64,000 bases of DNA, taken from the NCBI GenBank assembly GCA_963978545.1, contig OZ021733.1, forward strand, positions 33,213,424 to 33,277,423, written 5' to 3'. The translations under genes and the position numbers were made by a program. Positions 36,301 through 41,840 of this stretch are shown here, one piece after another. The DNA comes from Linyphia triangularis (Eukaryota > Arthropoda > Arachnida > Araneae > Linyphiidae). Position 1 is the stretch's first letter. Each line of letters starts with the position of its first letter. The notes under the pieces are model-generated. The model saw nothing but the letters and a program-made list of their open reading frames with translations. It was not told where the DNA came from and searched no databases.

Positions 36301-37782
36301 GAGTTTGTGTTTTTGAAGAACGTAAAATAAATTCATCAATAAAAATATATTTCAATAAAAGCCAGAGCATAGCACAATGCTTTTCAATGACCAAAAAAAA
36401 AATCCTTTCTCCTTTTGGCTTTGAAATTGTTTTGTACATTGACATGAAAACCTGGGTTCTCTTTTAATGAACTCCAGTTCTTCTGTTGTATTTTAATGCT
36501 TCTTAGTAGGCATATATTAAAATAATTATACCTGTATTCACACAAACATAATTATTGTAATATATTACGAAATGAATTTTGCATCTATATATCTTACTAA
36601 TTTACTTTAAAATGGCATATTTGGTATGGTAGACAATTTATCTGAATTACCGTAACAATATTTATGATTCCTGGATTTATGTAGTTCACCAATTTGACTC
36701 TGTTCATGAACTGCTTGGCTAAACCAAAGAGTTAAAGATAAGGACAATGTGTGTGAATTCGCACATCCAGTATTTGAGTACAGAAATTTGTTGAATCAGC
36801 TTTTGAGCTTGACCAATTATTTTTTTTAAAAAATTCTTTGACTGCTACTCTCCCTTTTTTAAGAATTTGAAGTACCAGAATATTTGAGCCTTTGTAAATA
36901 ATTATGCCTATGAGGCTCACAATTTTATTTTTTAATTATTGGAGAGGAAAAGCAATACATTAAAATTTGCAAGAAAGAAACTGAATCTCAAAAATAATTT
37001 TGACAGGAAGTCTTTTGTTATTTAAAATATGTAAAGTCGATAATCTATGACATGTTTTTAAACCTTTCTCTGTATGCAGTTAAGTTGTATTAATCCTCAA
37101 AATTTCAATATCATAATTTGGTATGGAAAATACTTTGTCCTTTAATTTTATATTCTTAAAAAGCATATATTGTGTCAAGTGTTACAGCATTGAAGAACAT
37201 ATTGTGAAAACTCCATTGCTGCCGTTGTATACTCTAAGCTACAAAAGGGATGAAAATTGATTTTGACAATGATAGTTGATGTTCACAAGATTGAAGAACT
37301 GCACATACCATTTCAAAAAAACTATAAATCAATCAATAGAATAATTTTCATGCATTTATTTTTTGCTTCAAACCTGGATATTTAACCTAGTTAAAGTAAT
37401 TATTTTTCTATAACTTTGTCACTAACTATTATTATATAAAATAAAAATAACTATTTGATTCATCTTAATTTTATAATTCTCATCTGTTTACGTGTCGAAA
37501 AGAGCCAAAATGTCCCATGTGTCAGCCAATGAACTGCCCTACTTTATTTTCTTAATATAAGTTTCTATAAGATTATTTTTCTTTCCATTTTCAGTTACGT
37601 CTCCAGAAATGGAATTTCAAATGGGTACATTTCATCATTCTGAACTTTGTCATACTACAAGGTAAGCAAGTTTAATTAAATGCTATCCAACCAATTGATT
37701 CCTTTAAAGTTTATATTAACTTATTCTTTTTTTTCAATTTAGGTCTCCAATTTATGATAATAGAGAACAGTTGGTATCCTGA
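6329..37782 (+). CDS. Cirl: Latrophilin-like adhesion GPCR (ADGRL/Cirl), 19 coding exons
   Basis: Adhesion-class G-protein-coupled receptor of the cell surface; family members act in cell adhesion, synapse biology and mechanosensing through a tethered agonist. Coding exons: 6329-6386, 6825-7008, 18589-18695, 19802-20005, 20078-20221, 20488-20591, 22028-22219, 24245-24422, 25559-25702, 27237-27427, 27763-27812, 30985-31096, 31443-31546, 31764-32142, 32243-32334, 32412-32580, 32724-32874, 37595-37661, 37743-37782. All have GT/AG borders and they join in one frame of 889 codons ending in TGA. Domains: signal peptide 1-17, galactose-binding (RBL) lectin about 22-115, Ser/Thr-rich linker about 117-195, HormR about 205-260, GAIN about 265-550 with GPS cleavage expected at L543/T544, seven membrane helices about 566-802, cytoplasmic tail 805-889. 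It lacks the olfactomedin domain of vertebrate latrophilins, as invertebrate members do, and its tail is short. The ATG was chosen because it opens a hydrophobic leader right after an acceptor. Splicing is inferred by eye. Confidence 0.92.
6825..7008 (+). CDS. Cirl: Latrophilin coding exon 2: first part of the lectin domain
   Basis: Encodes residues 20-80. '[15 protein letters not shown]' and '[16 protein letters not shown]' are close to the conserved RBL lectin core of latrophilins, in which the matching stretch reads [16 protein letters not shown]. Two of the domain's disulphide-forming cysteines are visible. The next intron (7009-18588) contains the nested retrotransposons. Confidence 0.93.
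7343..7554 (-). repeat. Copia 3' LTR
   Basis: 212 bp, TGTTG...CAACA, aligned end to end with 17536-17747. By eye about twenty differences separate the two LTRs, so the insertion is old. The purine-rich tract just inside it (minus-strand 'GAAGGAGAC') is the likely polypurine tract. Confidence 0.9.
7602..9324 (-). pseudogene. Copia pol: reverse transcriptase and RNase H, broken
   Basis: Read from 9,324 down to 7,602 in several frames. Landmarks in order: '[14 protein letters not shown]' (RT start), '[11 protein letters not shown]' and '[13 protein letters not shown]' (RT catalytic region), '[11 protein letters not shown]' with the YVDD box intact near 8,490, then RNase H with '[14 protein letters not shown]' near 7,940 and '[12 protein letters not shown]' near 7,770. 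Frames change around 8,600-8,650, 8,300 and 8,080, and the stretch 8,870-9,060 links frames imperfectly. It would make the cDNA-synthesising enzyme of the element but cannot do so in this state. Confidence 0.88.
9547..9883 (-). pseudogene. Copia integrase core, 3' part of the split gene
   Basis: Minus-strand frame with '[11 protein letters not shown]' and '[15 protein letters not shown]', the second Asp and the Glu region of the Copia integrase DDE core. The BEL element begins at 9884 and interrupts this gene. The same frame resumes at 15,696 on the far side once the insert and one copy of the CCATC duplication are removed, so the split is clean. Confidence 0.88.
9884..10134 (+). repeat. BEL/Pao 5' LTR
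   Basis: 251 bp, beginning TGTTGCGGAA and ending TTCAACA. It is the same length as the 3' LTR despite small compensating insertions and deletions. By eye some twenty differences separate the pair. Confidence 0.92.
10174..11400 (+). pseudogene. BEL/Pao gag with DUF1759 and zinc knuckles, broken
   Basis: Starts at '[15 protein letters not shown]', a typical BEL gag head with a charged coiled-coil-like segment. A frameshift occurs near 10,430. The DUF1759 core follows with '[12 protein letters not shown]' and 'WLSFWGQF' (10,535-10,600). A break falls near 10,857. Two CCHC knuckles follow around 11,190-11,340, visible as '[13 protein letters not shown]' and '[14 protein letters not shown]'. The product would be the structural nucleocapsid polyprotein of the element. 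Confidence 0.85.
11401..12060 (+). pseudogene. BEL/Pao aspartic protease (DUF1758-like), inactive
   Basis: The catalytic loop reads 'LLFNSGS' followed by a TAG stop (11,587-11,589) and then 'RSYI'. In the family the loop is normally D-S/T-G followed by a residue such as Gln before RSYI. So the catalytic Asp is Asn here and a codon has become a stop. Downstream the frame continues to '[14 protein letters not shown]' near 11,875, the usual second landmark of this protease, and 'LGWTIMGK', the normal hand-off to the reverse transcriptase. Confidence 0.8.
12065..13804 (+). pseudogene. BEL/Pao reverse transcriptase and RNase H, broken
   Basis: Landmarks in order: '[11 protein letters not shown]' near 12,425, '[13 protein letters not shown]' near 12,560, '[16 protein letters not shown]' near 12,670, 'FFVDNVVT' near 12,785 (the catalytic Y/F-x-D-D box with the second Asp replaced by Asn), then RNase H with '[12 protein letters not shown]' near 13,280 and 'PRLELLAA' near 13,410. 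Stops at 12,538 and 12,778 break the frame; the longest intact stretch is 12,788-13,804. Confidence 0.88.
13805..15439 (+). pseudogene. BEL/Pao integrase and C-terminal region, broken
   Basis: An HHCC zinc-binding part is visible near 14,150-14,290 (H..H, then 'CIICQRHK'). The integrase core carries '[13 protein letters not shown]' near 14,540, and the C-terminal DUF5641-like segment has 'GDVVLIDTD' near 15,035. Frames change near 14,200, 14,450 and 14,690, so no intact protein is possible. Confidence 0.83.
15440..15690 (+). repeat. BEL/Pao 3' LTR
   Basis: 251 bp, TGTTGCGGAA...TTCAACA. It is followed at once by CCATC, the right copy of the target duplication, after which the Copia integrase frame resumes. 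Confidence 0.92.
15696..17535 (-). pseudogene. Copia gag, protease and N-terminal integrase, broken
   Basis: Minus-strand order from 17,535 downwards. Gag fragments carry a zinc knuckle '[14 protein letters not shown]' near 16,570 in which the last Cys of the CCHC pattern is Tyr. The protease loop follows near 16,420, reading D-N-G where the family has D-S-G, with a stop soon after. The GAG-pre-integrase zinc finger is seen in '[10 protein letters not shown]' and '[10 protein letters not shown]' near 15,900-15,990. The integrase N-terminus runs up to the BEL insertion. A 'GGTTATGGG' primer-binding site lies beside the LTR at 17,527-17,535. Confidence 0.85.
17536..17747 (-). repeat. Copia 5' LTR
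   Basis: 212 bp, TGTTG...CAACA, the upstream LTR in the element's own (minus) direction. It is followed on the plus strand by ACTAG, one base different from the AGTAG beside the other LTR. Confidence 0.9.
17748..18588. other. Rest of latrophilin intron 2, nothing recognised
   Basis: AT-rich intron sequence after the Copia element, up to the acceptor TTTATTTCAG at 18,588. No RNA gene, transposon end or conserved frame was seen. Confidence 0.6.
18589..18695 (+). CDS. Cirl: Latrophilin coding exon 3: end of the lectin domain
   Basis: Residues 81-116. Reads '[20 protein letters not shown]' then 'KYLEVQYQC', matching the latrophilin lectin C-terminus where 'DPCPGTHKYLE..YQC' is conserved. Acceptor TTTATTTCAG, donor CTAG|GTAAGT. 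Confidence 0.93.
18696..19801. other. Latrophilin intron 3, nothing recognised
   Basis: About 1.1 kb of AT-rich intron. I see no repeat ends, RNA gene or extra exon. Confidence 0.6.
19802..20005 (+). CDS. Cirl: Latrophilin coding exon 4: Ser/Thr-rich linker
   Basis: Residues 117-184. Dense in Ser, Thr and Pro (runs such as '[10 protein letters not shown]' and 'TSTTTYSP'), the mucin-like stalk between the lectin and HormR domains, probably O-glycosylated. The donor ACA|GTAAGT keeps the frame into exon 5. As a low-complexity exon it could be skipped only together with a phase-compatible neighbour; its length, 204 nt, is a multiple of three. Confidence 0.88.
20078..20221 (+). CDS. Cirl: Latrophilin coding exon 5: start of the HormR domain
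   Basis: Residues 185-232. '[20 protein letters not shown]' followed by 'QKCPAGTFG' fits the hormone-receptor domain of latrophilins (C-x-P...W-x-W-T-x-A-G-T...KCP-x-G). An N-glycosylation site (N-L-S) is present. The intron before it is only 72 nt. Confidence 0.93.
20488..20591 (+). CDS. Cirl: Latrophilin coding exon 6: end of the HormR domain
   Basis: Residues 233-267. 'ARWRCG' and '[19 protein letters not shown]' match the second half of HormR, with its Cys and Trp positions. The donor AGA|GTATGT leaves phase 0. Confidence 0.92.
21020..21690. mobile_element. Non-autonomous TIR element (AGGGTGGTyCTTA ends)
   Basis: 671 bp bounded by AGGGTGGTTCTTAT and its inverted partner ATAAGGACCACCCT-like end (right end reads TTAAGGACCACCCT), with TT before and AA after. 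Two inner stretches share 'TTTATTAGAATG' and a following 'TTG.TATA.T' pattern, an internal direct repeat. No transposase reading. It lies in latrophilin intron 6. Confidence 0.65.
22028..22219 (+). CDS. Cirl: Latrophilin coding exon 7: GAIN subdomain A
   Basis: Residues 268-331, 192 nt in phase 0 on both sides. Helical and charged, with '[13 protein letters not shown]' and '[17 protein letters not shown]'; the 'LYGGD' resembles the LFGGD motif of latrophilin GAIN domains. Confidence 0.92.
22371..22397. repeat. AT microsatellite
   Basis: Uninterrupted AT dinucleotides over 27 bases, placed just before the MITE pair that starts at 22,411. Confidence 0.95.
22411..22910. mobile_element. Two fused MITEs with CAGGGT ends
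   Basis: The outer ends are TA|CAGGGTATTAATA and TATAAATACCCTG|TA, a Tc1/mariner-like TA duplication. At 22,650 an inward-facing copy of the terminus (reading '..TTTAATTATAATCATCC') meets a second outward terminus (CAGGGTCATTATAATT), so two elements of about 240 and 260 bp are joined head to tail. Subterminal sequence (CTTTCAAAAA and GTCAGAATGACC) repeats in each. No coding content. Confidence 0.7.
22911..24244. other. Rest of latrophilin intron 7, nothing recognised
   Basis: AT-rich intron with a short TAG triplet run near 23,527-23,541. No exon or transposon end was recognised. Confidence 0.55.
24245..24422 (+). CDS. Cirl: Latrophilin coding exon 8: GAIN subdomain A
   Basis: Residues 332-390. 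Reads '[18 protein letters not shown]' and '[15 protein letters not shown]', the helical segment in which latrophilins have an '..LL..W..L...ER...A..LL..LE...FVLA' pattern. The donor is TTTAT|GTGAGT. Confidence 0.9.
24423..25558. other. Latrophilin intron 8, with a poly-G run
   Basis: AT-rich intron. The one notable item is 18 consecutive G bases at 25,293-25,310. No exon or transposon end was recognised. Confidence 0.6.
25559..25702 (+). CDS. Cirl: Latrophilin coding exon 9: GAIN domain
   Basis: Residues 391-438. '[17 protein letters not shown]' begins the beta-rich part of GAIN. Acceptor ATTTTCAG, donor AATG|GTAATT. The sequence is less like the textbook members than exons 8 and 10, but the frame is continuous. 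Confidence 0.88.
25703..27236. other. Latrophilin intron 9, nothing recognised
   Basis: About 1.5 kb of AT-rich intron, with no recognisable repeat ends, RNA gene or extra exon. Confidence 0.55.
27237..27427 (+). CDS. Cirl: Latrophilin coding exon 10: GAIN subdomain B
   Basis: Residues 439-502. '[11 protein letters not shown]' and '[13 protein letters not shown]' match the latrophilin GAIN-B pattern '..NS.V..A......L..PV...F.H'. An N-x-S site (N-S-S) is present. Confidence 0.92.
27763..27812 (+). CDS. Cirl: Latrophilin coding exon 11: 50-nt exon before the GPS
   Basis: Residues 503-518. '[11 protein letters not shown]' is the conserved start of the GPS motif (N-P-x-C-x-x-W). Acceptor TTTATTAG, donor AAG|GTAAGA. 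The small size leaves little room for doubt about the phase, which fits both neighbours. Confidence 0.92.
28763..29149. repeat. Long inverted (foldback) repeat in latrophilin intron 11
   Basis: Arms 28,763-28,909 and 29,001-29,149 are imperfect reverse complements separated by a 91-bp spacer. Shared blocks include 'TCAGCCAGAAAAT', 'TTGTATACAATGAAC' and 'CCCCCATA.GCAATCAGTAC'. The structure could form a large hairpin. The second arm is related to 1,086-1,232, so this is a dispersed family, present twice here in inverted array. I do not know its name. Confidence 0.75.
29150..30984. other. Rest of latrophilin intron 11, nothing recognised
   Basis: AT-rich intron with an AAT microsatellite at about 29,926-29,943. 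No exon or clear mobile-element end was found. Confidence 0.55.
30985..31096 (+). CDS. Cirl: Latrophilin coding exon 12: GPS cleavage motif
   Basis: Residues 519-556. '[20 protein letters not shown]' then '[10 protein letters not shown]' carries all four GPS cysteines with exon 11, both Trp positions, and the H-L|T autoproteolysis site (cleavage expected between L543 and T544). Residues from T544 form the predicted tethered-agonist (Stachel) peptide. All residues needed for self-cleavage are present. Confidence 0.95.
31443..31546 (+). CDS. Cirl: Latrophilin coding exon 13: first membrane helix
   Basis: Residues 557-590. '[19 protein letters not shown]' is a clear membrane span beginning about 20 residues after the cleavage site. 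Acceptor TTTTTAG, donor TTTCAG|GTATGT. Confidence 0.93.
31764..32142 (+). CDS. Cirl: Latrophilin coding exon 14: membrane helices 2 to 5
   Basis: Residues 591-717, the longest exon. Begins '[17 protein letters not shown]' like latrophilin TM2 ('NLRSDRNTIHKNLCI..'), continues with '[20 protein letters not shown]' in TM3, an extracellular Cys ('YCFIRFEN') able to pair with the TM3 Cys, and 'VGPAASCIL' leading into TM5. The open frame extends upstream into the intron, but the acceptor TTTTAG at 31,763 fits the homology and the phase. Confidence 0.95.
32243..32334 (+). CDS. Cirl: Latrophilin coding exon 15: end of helix 5 and third cytoplasmic loop
   Basis: Residues 718-747. '[14 protein letters not shown]' completes TM5; the rest is the cytoplasmic loop joining TM6. 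Acceptor ATATTTCAG, donor ATAAG|GTATGT. Confidence 0.92.
32412..32580 (+). CDS. Cirl: Latrophilin coding exon 16: membrane helices 6 and 7
   Basis: Residues 748-804. TM6 runs through '[11 protein letters not shown]' and TM7 through '[17 protein letters not shown]', the latter matching the 'NxxQGxxIFxFH' signature of adhesion GPCR TM7. The intron before it is only 77 nt. Confidence 0.95.
32724..32874 (+). CDS. Cirl: Latrophilin coding exon 17: cytoplasmic tail
   Basis: Residues 805-854. Starts 'VQKAYQKW' (compare 'V..EY.K.' after TM7 in latrophilins), then a Ser/Thr-rich tail with no domain I recognise. The donor ACTG|GTAAGT can join exon 18 at 37,595 or, in principle, a candidate exon at 33,698 in the same phase. 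Confidence 0.88.
33698..33720 (+). CDS. Cirl: Possible alternative last exon of latrophilin
   Basis: A strong acceptor (a T-rich tract then ATTTCAG at 33,697) is followed by sequence in the right phase for exon 17. Joined, it would add only seven residues (DGLFCVL) before a TGA at 33,718-33,720, ending the receptor about 27 residues earlier than the main form. Latrophilins in other animals have alternative tails, but transcript support is needed; this may be a chance acceptor. Confidence 0.2.
34203..35951. mobile_element. Harbinger-like TIR element or its relic
   Basis: Left end AGGGTCTGG..GACGGTGTGGA and inverted right end GGGCTCTTTCATACTGTGTGGA align over some 40 bp with mismatches, and TTA flanks both sides. 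A TTA/TAA duplication with GGG-CTC-type ends is typical of PIF/Harbinger. The interior is GC-richer near both ends. The plus-strand open frame 35,739-35,984 resembles no transposase I know and is probably fortuitous. Lies in latrophilin intron 17. Confidence 0.45.
37384..37555. repeat. Dispersed repeat shared with the 54.5-kb hairpin element
   Basis: Reverse complement of about 54,490-54,670: both share 'TAACTATTTGATTCATC', 'TTAATTTTATAATTCT' and 'AAAGAGCCAAAATGTCC' followed by '.TGTGTCAGCCA'. It lies only about 40 bp before the acceptor of latrophilin exon 18. No coding reading. Confidence 0.75.
37595..37661 (+). CDS. Cirl: Latrophilin coding exon 18: tail
   Basis: Residues 855-876. '[20 protein letters not shown]' follows a T/C-rich acceptor (CATTTTCAG) and ends at AAG|GTAAGC. 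No domain is recognised; the assignment rests on phase, splice sites and position before exon 19. Confidence 0.8.
37743..37782 (+). CDS. Cirl: Latrophilin coding exon 19: C-terminus
   Basis: Residues 877-889, '[12 protein letters not shown]' then TGA at 37,780-37,782. No PDZ-binding end like the TSL/T-type of vertebrate latrophilins is evident. The 3' UTR follows in the same exon. Confidence 0.8.
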
Positions 37783-37903
37783 TAATAGTGAAGGAAAAAA
37801 ATCCGTCCATGTCGCTAGTCCACATCATTTTCCTAAGTGACTGTAAATAGCATCATCATTTTGTAATTCTATATTTATACTGTTGGCTCTGTGATAATGA
37901 CAA

Positions 37904-37909
37904 AATAAA
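37904..37909 (+). terminator. Cirl: Latrophilin polyadenylation signal
   Basis: AATAAA about 120 nt after the stop codon, followed within 15 nt by a T-rich stretch, as expected of a cleavage site downstream element. Confidence 0.75.
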
Positions 37910-38124
37910 CATTTTGTTTTGCCTAGATATATAAATTTATGTGATATCATATGCTAAGATTATTATATAATTTAAATGTTGGTACAGGCCAGCAAAATGA
38001 AACTTAACATAGACTTCAACTGAATTTAATGCTTAAAACTATAGAAATAACAATAAATATGCAAGAACCACTACCAGAATCTCACTAAAGTGATTGCATG
38101 ACCATTAAATCTGCATAAACAGTA

Positions 38125-39002
38125 ATCATGGTTCGTACACTTGAAGGGGGAAAAAATTCAAGGACTTTTCAAAGATGCGTTAGCAATACATTACAAAAAT
38201 CTTTTTTTTTATTGGGCAAACGGTGTATGTTAAAATCGAGTAAATACCAAAAATGTGTTTTAGGTTTGAACAGAAGAAAATTTTAAGGTTACAATAGAAG
38301 GGGGGAAAAAAACTTACAATTTATCAATGTTTTCATTTAATGTATAAGAGCATTCATTTTTTTATAGTTTTCAATGGCTATAGTATTTCAATATTTAAAA
38401 CTTAGTTTGTAGTAACATGCAACTCCATCGTGTTGACGACATTGATTCTTGGTTGAAATATCTACTTTCGGGGTATTTTTTATCATTAGAAATAGTTCGA
38501 ACAATGCTCATCAAACTTCTTATAGAATCTAAACCATGTACATGCTTTTGCTCTTCAAATTACTTTTTAAAGCATTTTCTACCATCAATTCTACGCTGAC
38601 ATTTTTGGCACACAAAGTACATTGTACAAAATGCAGATCGAACATGTAGACTTGAAACCATGGTATTGTATTCTGGCTTTTCTAATCAGCTTGAATTGAA
38701 AATGCGTTTACCTGACATTTTTAAACAATGCACAAAAAATTAGCCCACACAATACAAAAACAAAACGGGAGATCAAATGATTTGATTGCGAGATTTTATG
38801 TTGTGCATGAGCAGCACTGTACTCATTGAAAACAGGGGGAGGAGGAATGATGCGTTTAACTGGTCGCTGATTGGCTAAAATAAATTCAAAAGAATTTGTT
38901 CATTTTGTTGACCATAATTTTTTAAGAGGTTATATTTTGGAAAATAAAATTAAATTCAAGCACTTGAAAATAGAAGTTTTTTAAAAATGTATGAACCATG
39001 AT
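38125..39002. mobile_element. Non-autonomous TIR element (ATCATGGTTC ends)
   Basis: Bounded by ATCATGGTTCGTAC and its inverted partner GTATGAACCATGAT. Inner parts of both ends also pair (CTTGAA and a run of A/T). About 880 bp, with no transposase reading. Lies in the spacer between the two convergent genes. Confidence 0.6.
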
Positions 39003-39929
39003 AACTGAACAAACATCAAGTTGTGCAAAGCAAGGCTCTGGCAACAAATCTTAATTTTCTTTATCTCAAGAACAATCAAGGTCACCATTGCAGAAGTTTT
39101 TTAAAAATGCTTTTGGAACTATCAAGGATTCATACCTGCACTCCAATTAATCCAGATAGAAGTGATAGGCTAATAATAAGCAATAATTTTTATGTCAGTT
39201 TGAGTCAAATTTGAAAAACCAAAAGAAACTGCTGAAGTTACAAAATGATATGGAATATCAGATCTACATCTGTTATATTTGCAAGGTAATGGGATTGTAC
39301 AATAGCTATATTCGATGATTTTTTTAAGTGATTATGTGCATGACGTACTTATCCTACTTAGTTGTAAAATAAATTGCTTTACAAAATTGGAATTTTTTAA
39401 ACAACAAAATAATAAAAGACAAATATAAATCTAATTTAAAAGTACTTATATATAAAAGTATTCAATCAATTGAAGGTATACCAGTTATACATTGCAAAAC
39501 AAAACACCGAAAGTGAATGAAGAAATTTAGAAAGCTAAAAATTAAATAATTATCACCAATAGCACAGAAATTTAATAGTTGTATAAAAATCCTTGAAAAC
39601 CAAGACCCTTGTCCTATAGAAATCTAAAACTACCACTTTTAATAATCAACAAACATGAAATCTCATTTCTACATAAACAATTGGAAAATGTTACTATATA
39701 TCTTAAGAAAAAGTTCGAAATCACTTGAAACTCGCTTTCCAAAAGGAAGTGTGGAAATAACTTGTTTTTAACCGGGGGAAAAAATACAATTTTTTAACCA
39801 TACTTCAAAGTGATTTGCAAAACAAATTTTCCAAATCTTAAAAATTTATTACTGTAATGTTAGAATGTCATACAACAGTATTTTAGAAAAAGTTGAAGAG
39901 AAAGAAAAATTTGAACTGTAAGGTTGGTT

Positions 39930-40105
39930 GTTTTCAGATTATCTGGCGACGTCAGCATCACGAGGGCTATAATGCGCCGAAACATTCGTCATTAGACAAG
40001 CCAACATACATTTACAAACACCCATGCCAACACGGAACTCGAACCCGCAACCTCGCGGTCTAGAAGCTAGCACACTAACCACTATACCGTTTAGTCGGCT
40101 TGAAC
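39930..40105 (-). mobile_element. tRNA-derived SINE, copy 1
   Basis: Minus-strand SINE. Its head (from about 40,105 downward) reads 'GTATAGTGGTTAGTGTG', a D-arm/box A like that of tRNA-Asp or tRNA-Glu, followed by 'GCGGGTTCGAGTTCC', a typical box B (T-arm). The tRNA-unrelated body runs to 'CCAGATAATCTGAA' near 39,930. The same body occurs at 60,274-60,417. The internal RNA polymerase III promoter is recognisable in this copy. Confidence 0.85.
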
Positions 40106-40426
40106 AGTAAGGAAACATTCTAGATGTAAAATATTCCAATGTCCAATTTTGCTGAAAATTGGTATAAATGTTCAAAGGACATAGTAAGCCACAAGGGGAC
40201 AAAATGTTGTAAATATAATCCCAATGTCCTATCTTTTATAGTCGAGACTGGAATTCAATTAAATTGCCTCCCTGTTCTACAAATTATAAGAGTTTAAATC
40301 AACTTTACCCTTAGAAGGGAAGGAAATGTTTAAAAATTATCCAAATCTCTTGCTTCATCACACATGCTTAGAATACTATAGGATATTGAAGGGGGGAAAA
40401 TGTCATTAGTTTAATCTGGGCTATGA

Positions 40427-41263
40427 CAGGGTTGCCACTCAAAATGCAAAACAAAATTCCCTGACTTTTCCAGACAATTTTTTTAAATTTCCAGGTTTCA
40501 TTTCAAGCTGAAGTAAACAAACATTTTTACAGTTAAAATTGTAATTTTATAGAGGGACTATACAGAAAATATTTCAATGTGTATTTTTATCAATTAATCA
40601 AAACCTTGGCAAAAAAACAAACAGAAATAAACTTTTTTGTGAAACTGCAAAACGTTTGCGATTTGTGTCAAACACTGATGTACTTGCACACTAACATAAA
40701 TTGATTAAATGGTAGAAGTAGCAGACAGTGAATCTCCCTTTACTTTCCCCCACAAGTGAAAACAGTTAAAATATTTTTTAAAAAAAAGGCTATTATATAC
40801 GCAGCGTTATTTTGAACTGCAAAAATAGCAGAATAAGAATATAATTGTGCACTAATGTTGATACTGAACAGTGGCACAGCTATAAATTTTTCTGAGGGGT
40901 GTTTTAGGCAAGTTCAGTCTAATAAAGCCCAACAAATTCTGTTAAAAATAATAAAATTGCAGAAAAAGTGAACATTCTCAGAAAAAAAAAGCCAAAAATC
41001 GGCATAAAAGTGTAAGAATTTCAATCGTTTTTCAGTCAATATGTTTTCAGCGGGTGCTTGTTGTACGTTGTTAATATCATGAAATATCAAGTTATAAGAA
41101 TGCAGATGTGCACGCTGAAAAAAATTACTGAACTTCTTTGACGAAAACTTGAATTTAAAAGAAATCCCGACTTTTCCAGAAATATATAAAAAAAATTAGT
41201 TTTCCCTGACTTTTTTTAGGCATTTTCATTTTTCCTGACAATTCCAGGTGTGTGGCAACCCTG
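40427..41263. mobile_element. TIR element with CAGGGTTGCCAC ends
   Basis: 837 bp with inverted ends CAGGGTTGCCAC / GTGGCAACCCTG, each followed inward by related 'CCCTGACTTTT' motifs. CAGGG ends are common in hAT elements, but I cannot see a convincing 8-bp duplication. No transposase reading was found. Confidence 0.6.
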
Positions 41264-41594
41264 TATAAGTAAAAATGTATTGCAATTTCTTCTTTATCAC
41301 CTAAAAAAAGAATCAAACATTAAAAGTATGAAAATTCTTTCTAATATGAAACCATGAGACTTAGTAGAGGCACCTATGTAATCCACACACACAAGCTGAC
41401 TCTCACTATACTAGGTATAATTGATACTTGAGCTTGCAAGGAGATTTTTTTTCCACATTTTTTGTAGATCAAATAACAAAAAAAATAATTGACCTTAAAA
41501 AAATTTATAGTGCAAAAAATTCAAAAGTGTATCCATTTAAGTGGACGCCCAGTCTCTAGAGGATATATTAAGTTAAAATGATAGAAACACAATG

Positions 41595-41613
41595 TTTATT
41601 AAAAAATTTTATT
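41595..41613 (-). terminator. Ask1: ASK1-like gene polyadenylation signals
   Basis: Two AATAAA hexamers on the minus strand (41,608-41,613 and 41,595-41,600), about 150 nt after the stop codon. The spacer to the latrophilin signal is about 3.7 kb, so the genes are convergent and their transcripts need not overlap. Confidence 0.6.
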
Positions 41614-41758
41614 AGTACAATAAACAGTTAAAATCCACAGAAAGATGAAAAATATGGCTTCTATGATTACAAATGTATAGTTTAAAAATGTTCATGGTTC
41701 TCTCACTATGAAAAATTCACAAAATGTACTTATGAACAAGTCAATATAAGAGCCTTAT

Positions 41759-41840
41759 TCATATGTACTTTTCTCCAGCTCCTATGCTTAATGATCGATG
41801 ATTCACTATGCCCCTCCAGATTCGGAGCTCCATTCCTCCC
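41759..41840 (-). CDS. Ask1: ASK1-like last exon: end of the SAM domain and stop
   Basis: After TTTCTTAG it reads 'RGGMELRIWRGIVNHR' and ends about ten residues later at TGA (41,759-41,761). Human ASK1 has 'RGGMLCTLWKAIIDFR' here. This separates it from a rival terminal exon at 44,05x, which gives no SAM similarity. Confidence 0.9.
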
